From assembly GCF_028858725.1 (NCBI RefSeq), contig NC_084790.1, positions 436,501 through 500,500 of the forward strand: DNA of 64,000 nucleotides, read 5' to 3'. Source of the stretch: Colius striatus (Eukaryota; Chordata; Aves; Coliiformes; Coliidae). The notes under the pieces were generated by a model. It did no database searches. It had not been told where the DNA came from and saw only the letters and a program-made list of their open reading frames with translations. Within the stretch, counting starts at the first letter, position 1; the number at the start of each line of letters is the position of its first letter. The position numbers and the translations under genes are program-made. This document shows, piece after piece, positions 13,180 through 44,300 of the stretch.

Positions 13180-14450
13180 AGCCTGCGTGTGACCAGGGCT
13201 TGCGTTTCTTCTCCAGTTAGGAAAGGCCCGTCCCCAGCGCCTCCTCCCCGCCGCGGGACCCCCGGCGGGACGCTGCCTCCGGAACCCGCCGGGACAGCTC
13301 GGACGGACGCGCGGCCCACGCCGGGCTCGAACGACACCTCGAACGGCGGCGGCGGCTCCGCTCGGACCCTCGCTCCCCTCAGGTTCCAGCTCCCCCACAA
13401 CCCCCGCGGCTCGGTCCCCTCACAGCCCGCAGCTCCCCTCACAGCCCGCAGCTCCCCTCATAGCCCCCGCTCCCCTCACAGCCCGCAGCTCCCCTCACAG
13501 CCCGCAGCTCCCCTCATAGCCCCCGCTCCCCTCACGGCCCCCGCTCCCCTCACGGCCCCCGCTCCCCTCACGGCCCCGGCTCCCCTCACGACCCGCGGCT
13601 CCCCTCACGGCCCCGGCTCCCCTCACGGCCCCCGCTCCCCTCACGACCCGCGGCTCCCCTCACGGCCCCGGCTCCCCTCACGACCCCGGCTCCCCTCACG
13701 GCCCCCGCTCCCCTCACGGCCCCGGCTCCCCTCACGGCCCCCGCTCCCCTCACGGCCCCCGCTCCCCTCACGGCCCCGGCTCCCCTCACGGCCCCCGCTC
13801 CCCTCACGGCCCCCGCTCCCCTCACGGCCCCCGCTCCCCTCACGGCCCCGGCTCCCCTCACGACCCGCGGCTCCCCTCACGGCCCCCGCTCCCCTCACGG
13901 CCCCCGCTCCCCTCACGGCCCCCGCTCCCCTCACGGCCCCGGCTCCCCTCAGCCCCGCGGCCGCTCGGTCTCCCCCGCTCGCGACCCCCTCAGAGCCGCC
14001 CCCCGCCGCCGCTCAGCCTCGTCAGAGGCCCCCGGGCCGCCCCCGCCCCGCCGTGGCCGCAGCCCCACTCACGCCGTGGTCCCGCGCGGCTCCGGCCCAT
14101 GGCGGCGGCGGGGCCCCTCGGCCGCCCCGGCGCGCGGGTGAGGGGCGCGCGGCGCATGCGCAGAGCCCCCAGCCCACCCGCCGCCACGTGCGGCGGCGCT
14201 GGGGGCCGCGGAGGGGGCGAAGGGGCTCCGCGTGCGGCGGCGAGCGGCCGAGCCGGCGGCACCGGCGATGGGGATGGCCTCGGGGGCACAGGGAGCTGGA
14301 CGGGGACAAGGGCGCCGGGATCAGAATGGGTGATCGGGGTCACCAGGAGCAGGATGGGGACAGGGAGCCGGTTCCCCAGCGTGGCACGTGTCCCCAGGGG
14401 AGGGCCGAGGGGTCGGCACAGCACCGGTCACTGCAGCTGACCCCACTGCT
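13180..14450. promoter_or_regulatory. CpG island, likely promoter of a minus-strand gene
   Basis: Very GC- and CpG-rich block over 1 kb long. On the minus strand a Kozak-like gccgccATGG near 14100 is followed by a donor GGC|GTGAGT ending at 14073, which would suit a first exon. The gene would run leftward across 1-14 kb and out of the window. In mammals GJC1, which has non-coding 5' exons, lies on this side of EFTUD2, so this may be its promoter; the sequence alone does not prove it. Confidence 0.5.
13384..13965. repeat. 18-bp GC-rich minisatellite
   Basis: About 30 tandem copies of an 18-bp unit, ctcacggcccccgctccc, with point variants (cggccccgg, cgacccgcg). The plus strand is C-rich and the minus strand G-rich. 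It lies just downstream of the minus-strand donor at 14073, so it would occupy the first intron of the leftward gene. It creates long artificial open frames rich in Pro, Arg and Ser. Confidence 0.9.
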
Positions 14451-16083
14451 GGGGGGGTATTTGTCCCCTTGGTGTGTCCCAGCGCTGAGCCCCGTTGAAC
14501 TCGTGCCGCGGCTGGAGCCCCCCCAGCGCCTCAGTTTCCCTGCCGCACAGCCCCAGGCAGGCACAGCCCCTGGAGCACCAAAGCAGCTTTGCCGGTGCTG
14601 GGGGAATCCCCTCAGCAGGGAGGGGCCGTGGGTCAGGGCCTGGCCGCACACAGCCCCGTTCCCAGGGACCAGCCGCTTCCGCGGAACATGCCGGGGCCGG
14701 GGCCGCTGGGAACAGCCGCCTGAGAACCATCTCCTTCGCACGCTGCCAGGCCTGCCCTGCCACCCCTCCTGGGGCACGGCTGGGGCCAGGACAGGCTCCA
14801 CGGGCCCCCTTGGCCGTCACAGCCCCCGACCAGCTCTGCAGGGGCAGGGGCCACCAGCTCCAATGCCTGTGGGTGTACAGCTGGCCCCACGGGACGCTGC
14901 AGTTATCCAGCCCTGCGGAGCCCAGGGTTGGGATCGTGACAGTGATAAACGTCCTCTGCGTGGGACAAAAGCCCTGGTTCAGCTGAGCCCTTGCTCCAGT
15001 GCCGGGGTCGCAGCCCTGGAGTGCAGGGACGTGCTGTGCAGCACAGAGTGCTGCCGGCCCCAGCGCTGAGCCCACTGCAGCTCCAACCCCGGGGGAGCAG
15101 CTCAGGCTGGCAGGACCCCTGCGCCCTCCCGCCAGGTAGAGGGGATGGGAGGGGGCTGCACAGGGCAAGGGCAGGGGCGCTGGCAGCCACAGGACATCCT
15201 TCCCCCGCTCCAGTTTCCAAACCTGAGGGGTGACCCTGAATTTTTCCCGTGACATCCAGTTTCCAGAGACCCATCCTGCAGCAGGAGGGCTGGACATGCT
15301 TCCCAGCCCCCTGCCTGTGCCCGCCCAGTGCCTCCCAGTTTCCACCAGTGGCAGAGAAGTTTAGGGGGGCCTTCTGGGCTTTGCCTTCTGCCCCCAGGGT
15401 GCTGTGTGCCCCCACACACCATCCTCAGCCCCTCCCAGCATGAGGGAGGCGTGGGAGCGGGTTTTCAGGGGTGAATGTGGGGCTGTTCCAGGCTGAGGTG
15501 GCCAAAGGGGAACAGTGGCATCGGGGAGCCCAGGGAGGAGGAGAGGATCAGCCTCTCCCAGCACTGCCTTCTCTTGGCACAGACAAAGCCCCAACAGGAA
15601 GTTTGTATTAAACGTTCAATAAAGGTGTACAAAAAAGGGAAAAGCCACATTTGCTTCTTCTCTGGGGGAGGCAGGTGGAAGTACCCACACCAGCCCCACC
15701 CCGGCTCAGCTGCCCAAGGGGGTGCTTGGCCCCACACAAAACCCTCCCAGCAGCCAGGAGAGGGGGAGCAGAAAGCAGAGGGTGAGCCTGGCACAGGCTG
15801 AGCTGAGGAACCCTGACCTTCTGTTCACACTCTGCTGCAGCTGGGGAGAGCCAGGAGCCTGGGGAGAGCCCAGCCCAGGGGAAAGCTCCTTGCTGCAGGC
15901 TGGAGACTAACAGCACAAAAAGCATCAGGGGGCTGGGCTGCTCCCTGCAACGGGGCAGGCCCTGAGCACGGGCACCAACGCCCCAGGAGACTCTCCAGCC
16001 ATGAGGGAGCAGGCTGGAGTGGTTCCCTGCCTGCCCCAGCCCCAAGCCAGGCCTCAGGGCAGAGCTGCTGATGCAGCAGGACC
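14451..16083. other. Compact interval with EFTUD2 3' end and a plus-strand polyA signal
   Basis: Contains the EFTUD2 3' untranslated region on the minus strand. No minus-strand AATAAA is visible; the nearest candidate is the variant AATACA (plus-strand tgtatt, 15604-15609). On the plus strand ATTAAA at about 15608 and AATAAA at about 15618 suggest a convergent plus transcript. HIGD1B, the mammalian gene at this place, was looked for and not recognised. Confidence 0.4.
15618..15623 (+). terminator. Plus-strand polyadenylation signal AATAAA
   Basis: AATAAA preceded ten bases earlier by ATTAAA. The transcript that would use it is not identified: no coding exon was recognised on the plus strand between 14.1 and 15.6 kb. 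It may serve a non-coding RNA or be fortuitous. Confidence 0.4.
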
Positions 16084-37640
<21,557 letters not shown>

Positions 37641-37679
37641 CGCCTCTCTCCGGAGCCGCGTCCCGCCCGTCAACCACCC

Positions 37680-38224
37680 CTCGTCCATCTCACCCTCACG
37701 GTCCCGGCCGCGGCCCCGCTCTCACCCGCCGCGCTCCCCTCACCGCCGACACCACAGTGGAAGGCCCCCCGGCTGCCCGCACTGCCTGTCGCGACGGGAT
37801 CCCCCGCGTGCGCCGTCAGCGGGGGAAGAGCCGAGCGGGGCGGGAGGGGACGGGGACGGTCTCGGTCTCGGCGGGGTCTCGGTGCTCGCGGGCCGAGCTG
37901 GGTCTGTCAGGCGCTGCCGGGACAGCCCCGACGGGGTCCTGAGGCCGCGCCGCGCTGTCGCTACGGCAACGGCAGGAGCAGCCTCGTGCGCGCGGGGAGC
38001 GGCGGGGCTGTCGCGATAGAGCGCGGGAACCGAGCGGCGGGGCTGTCGCGATAGAGCGCGGGGAGCGGCGGGGCTGTCGCGATAGAGCGCGGGGCCCAGG
38101 GCCAGAGGTGCCCCTGGCGCGGGAGGCGCAGCCGGGCGGGCCGGGCTGTCCCGGCAGCCGTGAGGTCGGCAGGGCCAGCCCCGGTTGGGCTGTCGCGACA
38201 GGCGCGGGGGGTCCCGCAGTGCCC
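37680..38224. promoter_or_regulatory. Divergent EFTUD2/CCDC103 promoter (CpG island)
   Basis: EFTUD2 (minus) and CCDC103 (plus) start codons lie 1.9 kb apart, and a CpG island fills the gap. Minus-strand donor candidates (GTGAG at about 37690, 37722 and 37742) could end the non-coding EFTUD2 first exon. Five copies of CTGTCGCGA are present: 37786, 38008, 38043, 38074 and 38190, the middle three inside a 30-35 bp tandem repeat. An RFX X-box-like site GTCGCTACGGCAAC lies at 37957-37970. No TATA box is evident. Confidence 0.7.
37957..37970. promoter_or_regulatory. X-box-like RFX site upstream of CCDC103
   Basis: GTCGCTACGGCAAC fits the RFX consensus GTNRCC-N(0-3)-RGYAAC with one mismatch in the left half and a perfect right half. 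CCDC103 is needed for motile cilia, and RFX factors drive such genes, so the position about 255 bp before the start codon is apt. Binding is inferred. Confidence 0.45.
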
Positions 38225-41200
38225 ATGGCGGGCGCCGGGGTGCCCGAGGCCGCGGCGCTGGAGCGGGAGCTGCGTGAGGCCGTGGCGGCCGACGAGCGCT
38301 GGGCGCGGCAGAACCAGGCCAAGCTGCGGGCCGCGCGCCAGCCCCTGGCCTCCTACGAGGAGTTCAGGTCCGGGGGGCAGCGGGGCCGGGCGGTGGGCTC
38401 GGGGGCTTCCTGCTTCGTGTTCCCAGGCGCGGCCCCGAGCCCCGCCAGCCCACCCTGCCCTGCCCTCCCCACACACCCCACGCTGCAGTGCTGCGCAGTG
38501 GCGGAGGGTGATGTGTGTCCCTGTGCACCCTGCCCAGCGTGTCCCTGCTCCCAAAGCCGCCCCTGCTCCGTCCAACAGGATTTGGGGGGGGTTTGTGGCT
38601 GGGATGCTCCGCAGGGCACTCCCAATGCCTGCCCAGCCCAGCACTGACCCACAGCCCTCAGCACCTCAGCCCCACGGCTTTGGGATCCCTCCAGGGCTGA
38701 GCCTGCCCCCAGCTCCCTGGGCAGCCTGTGCCAATGCTCAGGAGCGCAGCTGGATCCCTTCAACAGTCTCCTGCCCATTACTGGGAGTACTAAATCCCAT
38801 GGGATGAGTGGAACCAGGAGAGCCACTGAGCCCTGCTGTAGCTCGTGGCACATGTCAGTGTAATCAGGAGCTGAGTTCAGATGAACCCACAAAAACGTAC
38901 CTGGTCAGCACACTGCAAGCTCCAGAGCAGTCCCGAGCTGCTGAGGAGTTGAGTCTTTCCTCTGGAAGTCTCAAAGCCACAGAAACTTCAGCACAGCGTA
39001 AGAAAAATGGTTCTATGAAGTTCACAGCTTGAGGCTTCAGCAAACCCAGCTGCTCATGCCAAGTGCTGCTGGACAAGCAGCACACCAAATCCCCCCACAC
39101 TGCTGCTCCCCTGTGTCCCCGTGCTGGGTGAGCGACTCTCAGCCCTTCACTCCAGTTAAAACTTCCTCATTGGAGGTAAATGGTGAGTGGCTCATAGCTG
39201 CCAGGCCTGTGCTGATGGTGGGGACTGCCCCAGCCCAGGGGCAGGACCTTGCACTTGACTGAGGTTCATGATGTCCCCGTGGGGCTGCTCCTGCAGCCCG
39301 TCCAGGTCCCTCTGGATGAAACATACAACCCAAGCTAAGAAATCGCTGTGCAGAAGAAGCTCTAAGCCTTCCAAATATCTGATCTCACTTCCCTTTCTTG
39401 TTGCCTTCAGGAACATTGTGCTGGCCTCACACCTGAAGCCCCTGGAGAAAAAGGACAAGACAGGTGTGAGAGGGAAGGTGCTGTGGAATCCCTGTGCAGC
39501 CCAGGCCAGGACACCAGCAGCCAGCGCCCTGGAACTGCCCCAGGTGAGGGAACTGCTCTCCAGGGCTTTGTCCCTGCCTAAAAACAACCCTAGAAGCATT
39601 TGGGTGTTAGTTTAAACTGTGAGGGTTATTCAGAGCTATCTGTGTGTGTGAGAAATCCCCAAAGCCCAGAGCAGCACTGGCATCTAGAGAACCATAGGGG
39701 TCAGTCTGGTAAGAGCTTGCACCAGCTGCTTCAGCTCTGGGAATCCAAGACTAGGACCAGAGCTCCCAGTAGCCTGGCTGTGCTGGGGGGCAGCAACAGG
39801 TTCTGGGGGCAGAGTGCCCTCCCCTGACCTCGCTCTTCCAGCTGGCTGTGGCTCCGGGACTGAGCACCAGGGCTGTGCCTCTGCATCCCAGCGTCCCAGC
39901 CGCAGCTCTCCCCTCAGCCTGGCCAGTTCTGCTTCACCCTGGGGTTTACTGATGCATGATAGGAAAAAGTGCTCTTTTCTTTTAAACCTGCTGCCTGTTG
40001 AGCGGGCTGATGCTCCTCAGTTGTCAGTGGTGGGGAACAGGGACTAAAGGGTTATCTCTCCAGGTCAGTTGGGATTTGAGTGCCGTCCATCCTGCCCCCT
40101 CCAGAGGGCTCTGCCCACGCTGGGGGGTCCTGGCCACCCTGAGGAGCTGGGCACATCCCACGGGGTGTCTCTGGCAGACTTTTTACTTTACACTGAATTT
40201 CATTTGCCTGTTTACTGAGAGTTGCAACAATCCATGGCAGCCTTGTGTTTCCTTGGACTGAGCAAAGATCTCCCCAGAGCAGATTCTTTTCCTAATCCCA
40301 TTAGCGCTGGGGCTCTGATCTCCAGGGCTGCTCCATGTTGTGTTTAGGCACAGCCTGATGTTGCTGTGCCTTGTTCTCCCCATCAGTATAAAAGCCCAAA
40401 CATTTTAATCCTCCCTCAGTCCGTGTGGCGGTTCACGGCGATGAGCTCGGCAGTTCAATTACACGTTGTATGAAACAGGATTTCCCTTTATCTGGAGATG
40501 CCACATTGAGCTTGGCTCTTCCAGACAGTGTCTTAGGGCCATCTGCATATTTTCTGGGCTTCACATCTCGGATCTTTCGTCTCCTCCCTCCTTTGGTTTG
40601 CCTCACAGTGCTGGAGCTGGAGCAGAGGTTTTCACGGTCCCCTCCCGAGCAGCGATGGTGGATGCGCAGTGTGGGTAGGGGTTGGGGTTACTCCACTGCT
40701 GCTCTATGTTCAGCCACACAGGCTTTCCTGTCTCACTCATCCTTCCATTCTTTCCCCCTGAACTTCTCTGTGGGGCTCAGGGACCCTGGTATTCCTTTGG
40801 CTTTACGTTTTGGCACCTCCTGAGCTCCGTTCAGCCCTTTGTGCTATCAAAGCATTAAAAGCATCTCCACAGGTTCCATCTCCACAGCCATCCACAGGTT
40901 CATCAGGGTGGGGAGGAAAATCCCTTGGGTGAGAACAGCCAAAAGGAACTGAGTAGCTACTCTTTCCCTCAGGAACTGGATCAGCTGCCCAGAACCTCTG
41001 CTGAGTTTTACAGAGACTGGCGCAGGTGTCTGAAGAGCGGTAAACAAAAATACCAGCTTCTGCTGGAGCTGGGAGGGAAGGGCCTGGGCAGAATCTTCCA
41101 GGCTGAGCTGGGCTTCGGCCTCCTGGGCGAGTTCCTCACGGTGCTGGCAGAGAACATCTGTGAGGAAGACAGAGATGCTGTCCTCCAGATCCTCCAGAGC

Positions 41201-41446
41201 CTGGCGGGCACCCCGCGCTTCGGGCTGAGCTTGGAGCTCCTGAGCCAGCAGGAGAGGGGAAGCAGCAGGGCCCTGTTTGGGAAGCTGCAGAGCACGAGCG
41301 GCGGCTCCCGGGCCGGCAGCCACCCCAGCAGCCCAGCCAGCCACGAGGCACACAGGGGAGCCCACCTCACAGACACCAGCTTGCAAAAGGAAACTGAGGA
41401 GGAAAGGGCAGTGATGGAGCTGATGAAACGTTACCAGGTCAGCTGA
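38225..41446 (+). CDS. CCDC103: Ciliary dynein-arm factor CCDC103
   Basis: Cytoplasmic/axonemal factor required for dynein arm attachment to ciliary microtubules; human defects cause primary ciliary dyskinesia. Exons 38225-38367, 39411-39543 and 40973-41446 join in frame to 249 residues (human 242). The first exon gives a charged helix (LERELREAVAADERW... to SYEEF), the second carries IVLASHLKPLEKKDK, nearly as in human, and the third holds the RPAP3-C-like domain (about 101-190; FYRDWRR, LELGG, GFGLLGEF). The start has a good Kozak context (cccATGG). The residue aligned with human His154 is Asn153. The tail after 200 is Ser/Glu-rich and divergent. The gene shares its promoter with EFTUD2. 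Confidence 0.95.
38610..38765 (-). mobile_element. CR1 3' fragment in CCDC103 intron 1
   Basis: Antisense copy with the ctttgggatccctccagggc and ccagctccctgggcagcctg blocks. Truncated and degenerate at its end. Confidence 0.75.
39150..39335 (-). mobile_element. CR1 5'-region remnant in CCDC103 intron 1
   Basis: Contains the CR1 blocks gggcaggaccttgcacttg, gaggttcatgatgtcccc and cgtccaggtccctctggatg in antisense order. A different part of CR1 from the copy at 38.6 kb, so probably a separate insertion. Confidence 0.7.
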
Positions 41447-41584
41447 AGGGGCAGAAGCAGCAGGGCCGTGCAGAAGGGGCCCAAGGCTCCGGCATCGCTG
41501 CGTGAAACGGATGTGCCGATGCTTCTGGAGCGTTGCTGAGCGTTTCCCTGAACCTGCAGCCACCCAGCACAGCAGTGCTGCACA

Positions 41585-41590
41585 AATAAA
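41585..41590 (+). terminator. CCDC103 polyadenylation signal
   Basis: AATAAA 139 bp after the CCDC103 stop codon, followed by a TG-rich stretch (gagtgttgtggtcg) typical of a downstream element. Confidence 0.8.
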
Positions 41591-41599
41591 GCTCAGTCA

Positions 41600-42124
41600 C
41601 TGAGACAAGAGTGTTGTGGTCGCTGAAGCACTTCAGTGATGAGAACAACCCAGGGAAAGGAAAGATGGGCTGTTATTTTTGAAAGAGAAACCAAACCACC
41701 CATAATCCTTGTCCCTTGTCCATCTCTGTCCCTTGTCACTCAGCAGGGGGGTTAAGCAATGTGATCTCTGTGTCTCACTGTGTGATGGGCTGAGTCTCTC
41801 AAGCTGTCAGAGGCAACTCCCTCCCTCCTTCCCACCACACTTCCCCTCCCAGCGCTGCTGCACAAACGACCCACCCACTCGTTGTCCCGGACACCAACGA
41901 CAACACTCGGGAGAGCTGGGGCTGAGGAGAGCCCCCAGAGCACAGAGCTTCCAGCACATCCTCAGCTGAACAGGGTATTTCAGCCACCGTGGCTGGGCAG
42001 GGGGCTGTGTGCACACCCGGTTTTGGGAGGCAGCCGTGTGTGCACTGTCCTGCCCGGCACAGGCCCCGCCGCCCCGTGCGGGTTCCTGCCGAGGACGCGG
42101 CGGTCGGGTTGCGCCGCCGCTGCA
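41600..42124 (+). promoter_or_regulatory. Interval between CCDC103 and FAM187A
   Basis: About 530 bp with no recognised gene. GC content rises sharply from 42.05 kb into the FAM187A coding region. In mammals FAM187A can be transcribed as a readthrough of CCDC103; here a separate polyA signal precedes it, so either a local promoter or readthrough is possible. Confidence 0.4.
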
Positions 42125-43369
42125 ATGGCGGGGAGGCTGCTGGGAGCCGCCGTTCTCCTGTGCCTGCTGGACATTGCCCACACCTTTGCCATCGAGGAGC
42201 AAGCAGATGTGTTCAAGAGAACGGCTTGTCCCGCTTTCCTGGCGTTCGACAACGCCGCGTACCTGGCTGACATGACCTTCGAGCTGCCTTGCAACTGCAA
42301 GCCCGAGGAGGTCTCCTCCGTCGTCTGGTACTTCCAGAAGGACATGGGCGGCCGCAGGACCACGGTGCTGACGGACTTTGCAGGCACAGTGGTGGTGGAC
42401 TCGGGCCACATCCGCACGGGCAGCGACGTGCTGAAGCGCTTCAGCATCCGCATGTTCAGCCTCATCGTCTTCCGGGCGCAGGTGAGGGACTCGGGACACT
42501 ACCTGTGCGGCACCGAGAGCGGCGACTTCTTCTACGGCTACGACGTGGACGTGCAGCCCACCGAGCGCATGGCGGTGGCCTTCGTGGACAGAGGCCAGCG
42601 CGCCCGGGGCGACTACAGCGAGCGGCGATTCAGCCTCTTCACCGGCTTCTGGGACTGGAGCAGCTGCGACCGCTGCGGGGTGCGGGGCGAGCAGCGGCGC
42701 GTGGGGCTGTGCTACGTGCGGAGCTCGGGGCTGCACCCGCGCTACCGCTCCGCCGTGCCCGGCGTCACGTCCTGCGGCTCCGGCGCCGTCCCCGCGCGGC
42801 TCCGGCGCCGCGCCCGCCTCCGCGGCCCCGAGGTGGCCGTCCGCAGCTGCCTGAGCCCCTGCCCGAAGGAGGAGGCCCCCGAGGAGGGCGTGCAGGCCAT
42901 CTCCAACGTCATCTCCAAGCTGGGCGAGAGGCCGTGGCTGCCGCGCGTGCCCACGCAGTTCCACCGGCAGCCCCGCGGCAGCCACCTGACCATCGCGTGC
43001 CCCGGCGCCCGCCCCGAGCACGCCGTGGGCTGGGACAAGGGCTCCACGCGGCTCTACCGCTCCCGCTACCTCGTCGGCGTCAACAGCAGCATGAGGGTGT
43101 TCATCGACCACGGGAACCACCTGCACATCCGGCGGCTGCGCGGCAGCGACAGAGGCACCTACTTCTGCTGGCGGGAGGGCGCGCTGGTCGCCGGCTTCCA
43201 GCTCCGTGTCACCGCCCGGCAGCGGCGCCGGCGGGCGCTCGGCGACCCCGACACCATCTACGCCATCAAGGCCATCGGCACGAGCTACGTCGTCATCTGC
43301 ATCATCTTCGTTGTCGTCCACATCAGCCGCTGCAGCCGGCGGCTGTGCAGGAGCCCTGCCGGCACGTAG
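42125..43369 (+). CDS. FAM187A: FAM187A, Ig-like type I membrane protein
   Basis: Single exon, 414 residues (human 413). Signal peptide 1-22 (MAGRLLGAAVLLCLLDIAHT...); first Ig-like region about 30-145 with Cys56 and Cys128 (DSGHYLCG); a Cys-rich central part with WDWSSCDRCGVRGEQRR (177-192) similar to a thrombospondin-type turn; second Ig-like region about 270-365 with Cys292 and Cys348 (DRGTYFCW); one transmembrane segment about 385-400; short Arg/Cys-rich tail. The start was chosen at the ATG opening the signal peptide; the frame is also open upstream to 41882, but that part has no family match. Function is unknown in any vertebrate. Third positions are extremely GC-rich, which opens a long antisense frame. 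ATTAAA at 43454 may serve as polyA signal. Confidence 0.96.
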   Translation: MAGRLLGAAVLLCLLDIAHTFAIEEQADVFKRTACPAFLAFDNAAYLADMTFELPCNCKPEEVSSVVWYFQKDMGGRRTTVLTDFAGTVVVDSGHIRTGSDVLKRFSIRMFSLIVFRAQVRDSGHYLCGTESGDFFYGYDVDVQPTERMAVAFVDRGQRARGDYSERRFSLFTGFWDWSSCDRCGVRGEQRRVGLCYVRSSGLHPRYRSAVPGVTSCGSGAVPARLRRRARLRGPEVAVRSCLSPCPKEEAPEEGVQAISNVISKLGERPWLPRVPTQFHRQPRGSHLTIACPGARPEHAVGWDKGSTRLYRSRYLVGVNSSMRVFIDHGNHLHIRRLRGSDRGTYFCWREGALVAGFQLRVTARQRRRRALGDPDTIYAIKAIGTSYVVICIIFVVVHISRCSRRLCRSPAGT

Positions 43370-43579
43370 CGTCTCCCCCACAGCCCCACGGGCCACACTC
43401 CCACCTCACTCCCTCCTCCCCTGCCTCGCTTCCAGTGCTCTCAACCACTCCCAATTAAAATGGTGCTCAGCCTCCCTTGTGGGCCAGGAGCCTGAGAGCT
43501 GATGTGGAAATCCCTCCACACCTGACCCAGGGCAGCAGGGCCAGGAGGGATTTCACAAGGGTGTTGGGCAGCAGCTGGG

Positions 43580-43845
43580 GGAGATGGGGTCACTTAGCCT
43601 GGAGGAGGCTGAGGGGAGACAGGAGGCTGCAGTGAGCTGGTAACAAGCTGGTAACAGGACAAGAGGAAGTGGCCCCAAATTGCCCCAGAGGAGGTTGAGG
43701 CAGAGCTGTTTCCCTGAGACGGGTGTCAGCCCCTGTGCCAGGCTGCCCAGGGAGCTGGAGGAGTGCCCGGCCCTGAAGGGACCCCAAAGCCATGGAGCTG
43801 AGGTGCTGAGGGCCAGGGGTTAGTGGGCCACACAGCAGGGAGGGC
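43580..43845 (+). mobile_element. CR1 3' fragment downstream of FAM187A
   Basis: Sense CR1: cactt-agcctggaggaggct, then aagaggaagtggccccaaat and the caggctgcccagggagctgg block. Same subfamily as 31.1 kb. Confidence 0.85.
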
Positions 43846-44109
43846 AGAGTGGTGGCTGGGTGCAAGGCTGGGTGCGATGCCACAGGGCAGCACAGCAGCT
43901 GGGTCAACATTGCAGGGCAGCGTAGGTGCAGGGTGCAAGGGCACGGTGGGTGCTGGGTGCCATGCATCTTGGGCTTGAGGCTGGGCACAGCATCGCAGGG
44001 TGCCTACCCTGAGGGTCCGTCCCCATGGCACCCCTGACCCTGGCAGCACCATGAGGGGCAGAGGGACACTGGGCAGGTTTGGGTGTGCGTGTGCACGGCC
44101 ACCCCCCTG

Positions 44110-44152
44110 GCACACCCCCTGCACGCACACACACACACTGCACACACACACG
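44110..44152. repeat. (CA)n-type microsatellite
   Basis: Interrupted CA runs: a cacacacacac block, then ctg, then another cacacacac block. On the minus strand these read as TG repeats. Confidence 0.85.
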
Positions 44153-44252
44153 TGCCCCCTCTCGTGTGCCCACACCAGCCCCAGCACATCAGCTCAGCAC
44201 CGGCCACTGCGCCTCCCAGCGGGCCGGGGCCCTGGGCCAACAGCCTGACAAG

Positions 44253-44300
44253 CTGCTAATTAAGGCAGGCTGTTAATTAAGGCAGGCTGCTAATTAAGAG
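44253..44300. repeat. Three 17-bp tandem copies carrying TAATTAA
   Basis: TAATTAA at 44257, 44274 and 44291, spaced exactly 17 bp, each in a gctg[ct]taattaag context. TAATTA is the core homeodomain recognition site, so this may be a homotypic cluster. Binding is not shown. Confidence 0.8.

Noticed and set aside
13384-13965. Possible CRISPR-like array
   Set aside because: Units are contiguous with no unique spacers, and the setting is vertebrate. Ordinary minisatellite; the same holds for 36.5-37.6 kb and 59.4-60.3 kb.
13189-15069. 626-codon plus-strand open frame
   Set aside because: Its first half is the 18-bp minisatellite (a multiple of 3, so it keeps one frame open) and the rest is GC-rich DNA. 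No protein family resemblance and no promoter or exon logic.
41807-43396. 529-codon minus-strand frame and 389-codon plus-strand frame over FAM187A
   Set aside because: Shadows caused by very high third-position GC in FAM187A. The real frame has a signal peptide, Ig cysteines and a transmembrane segment.
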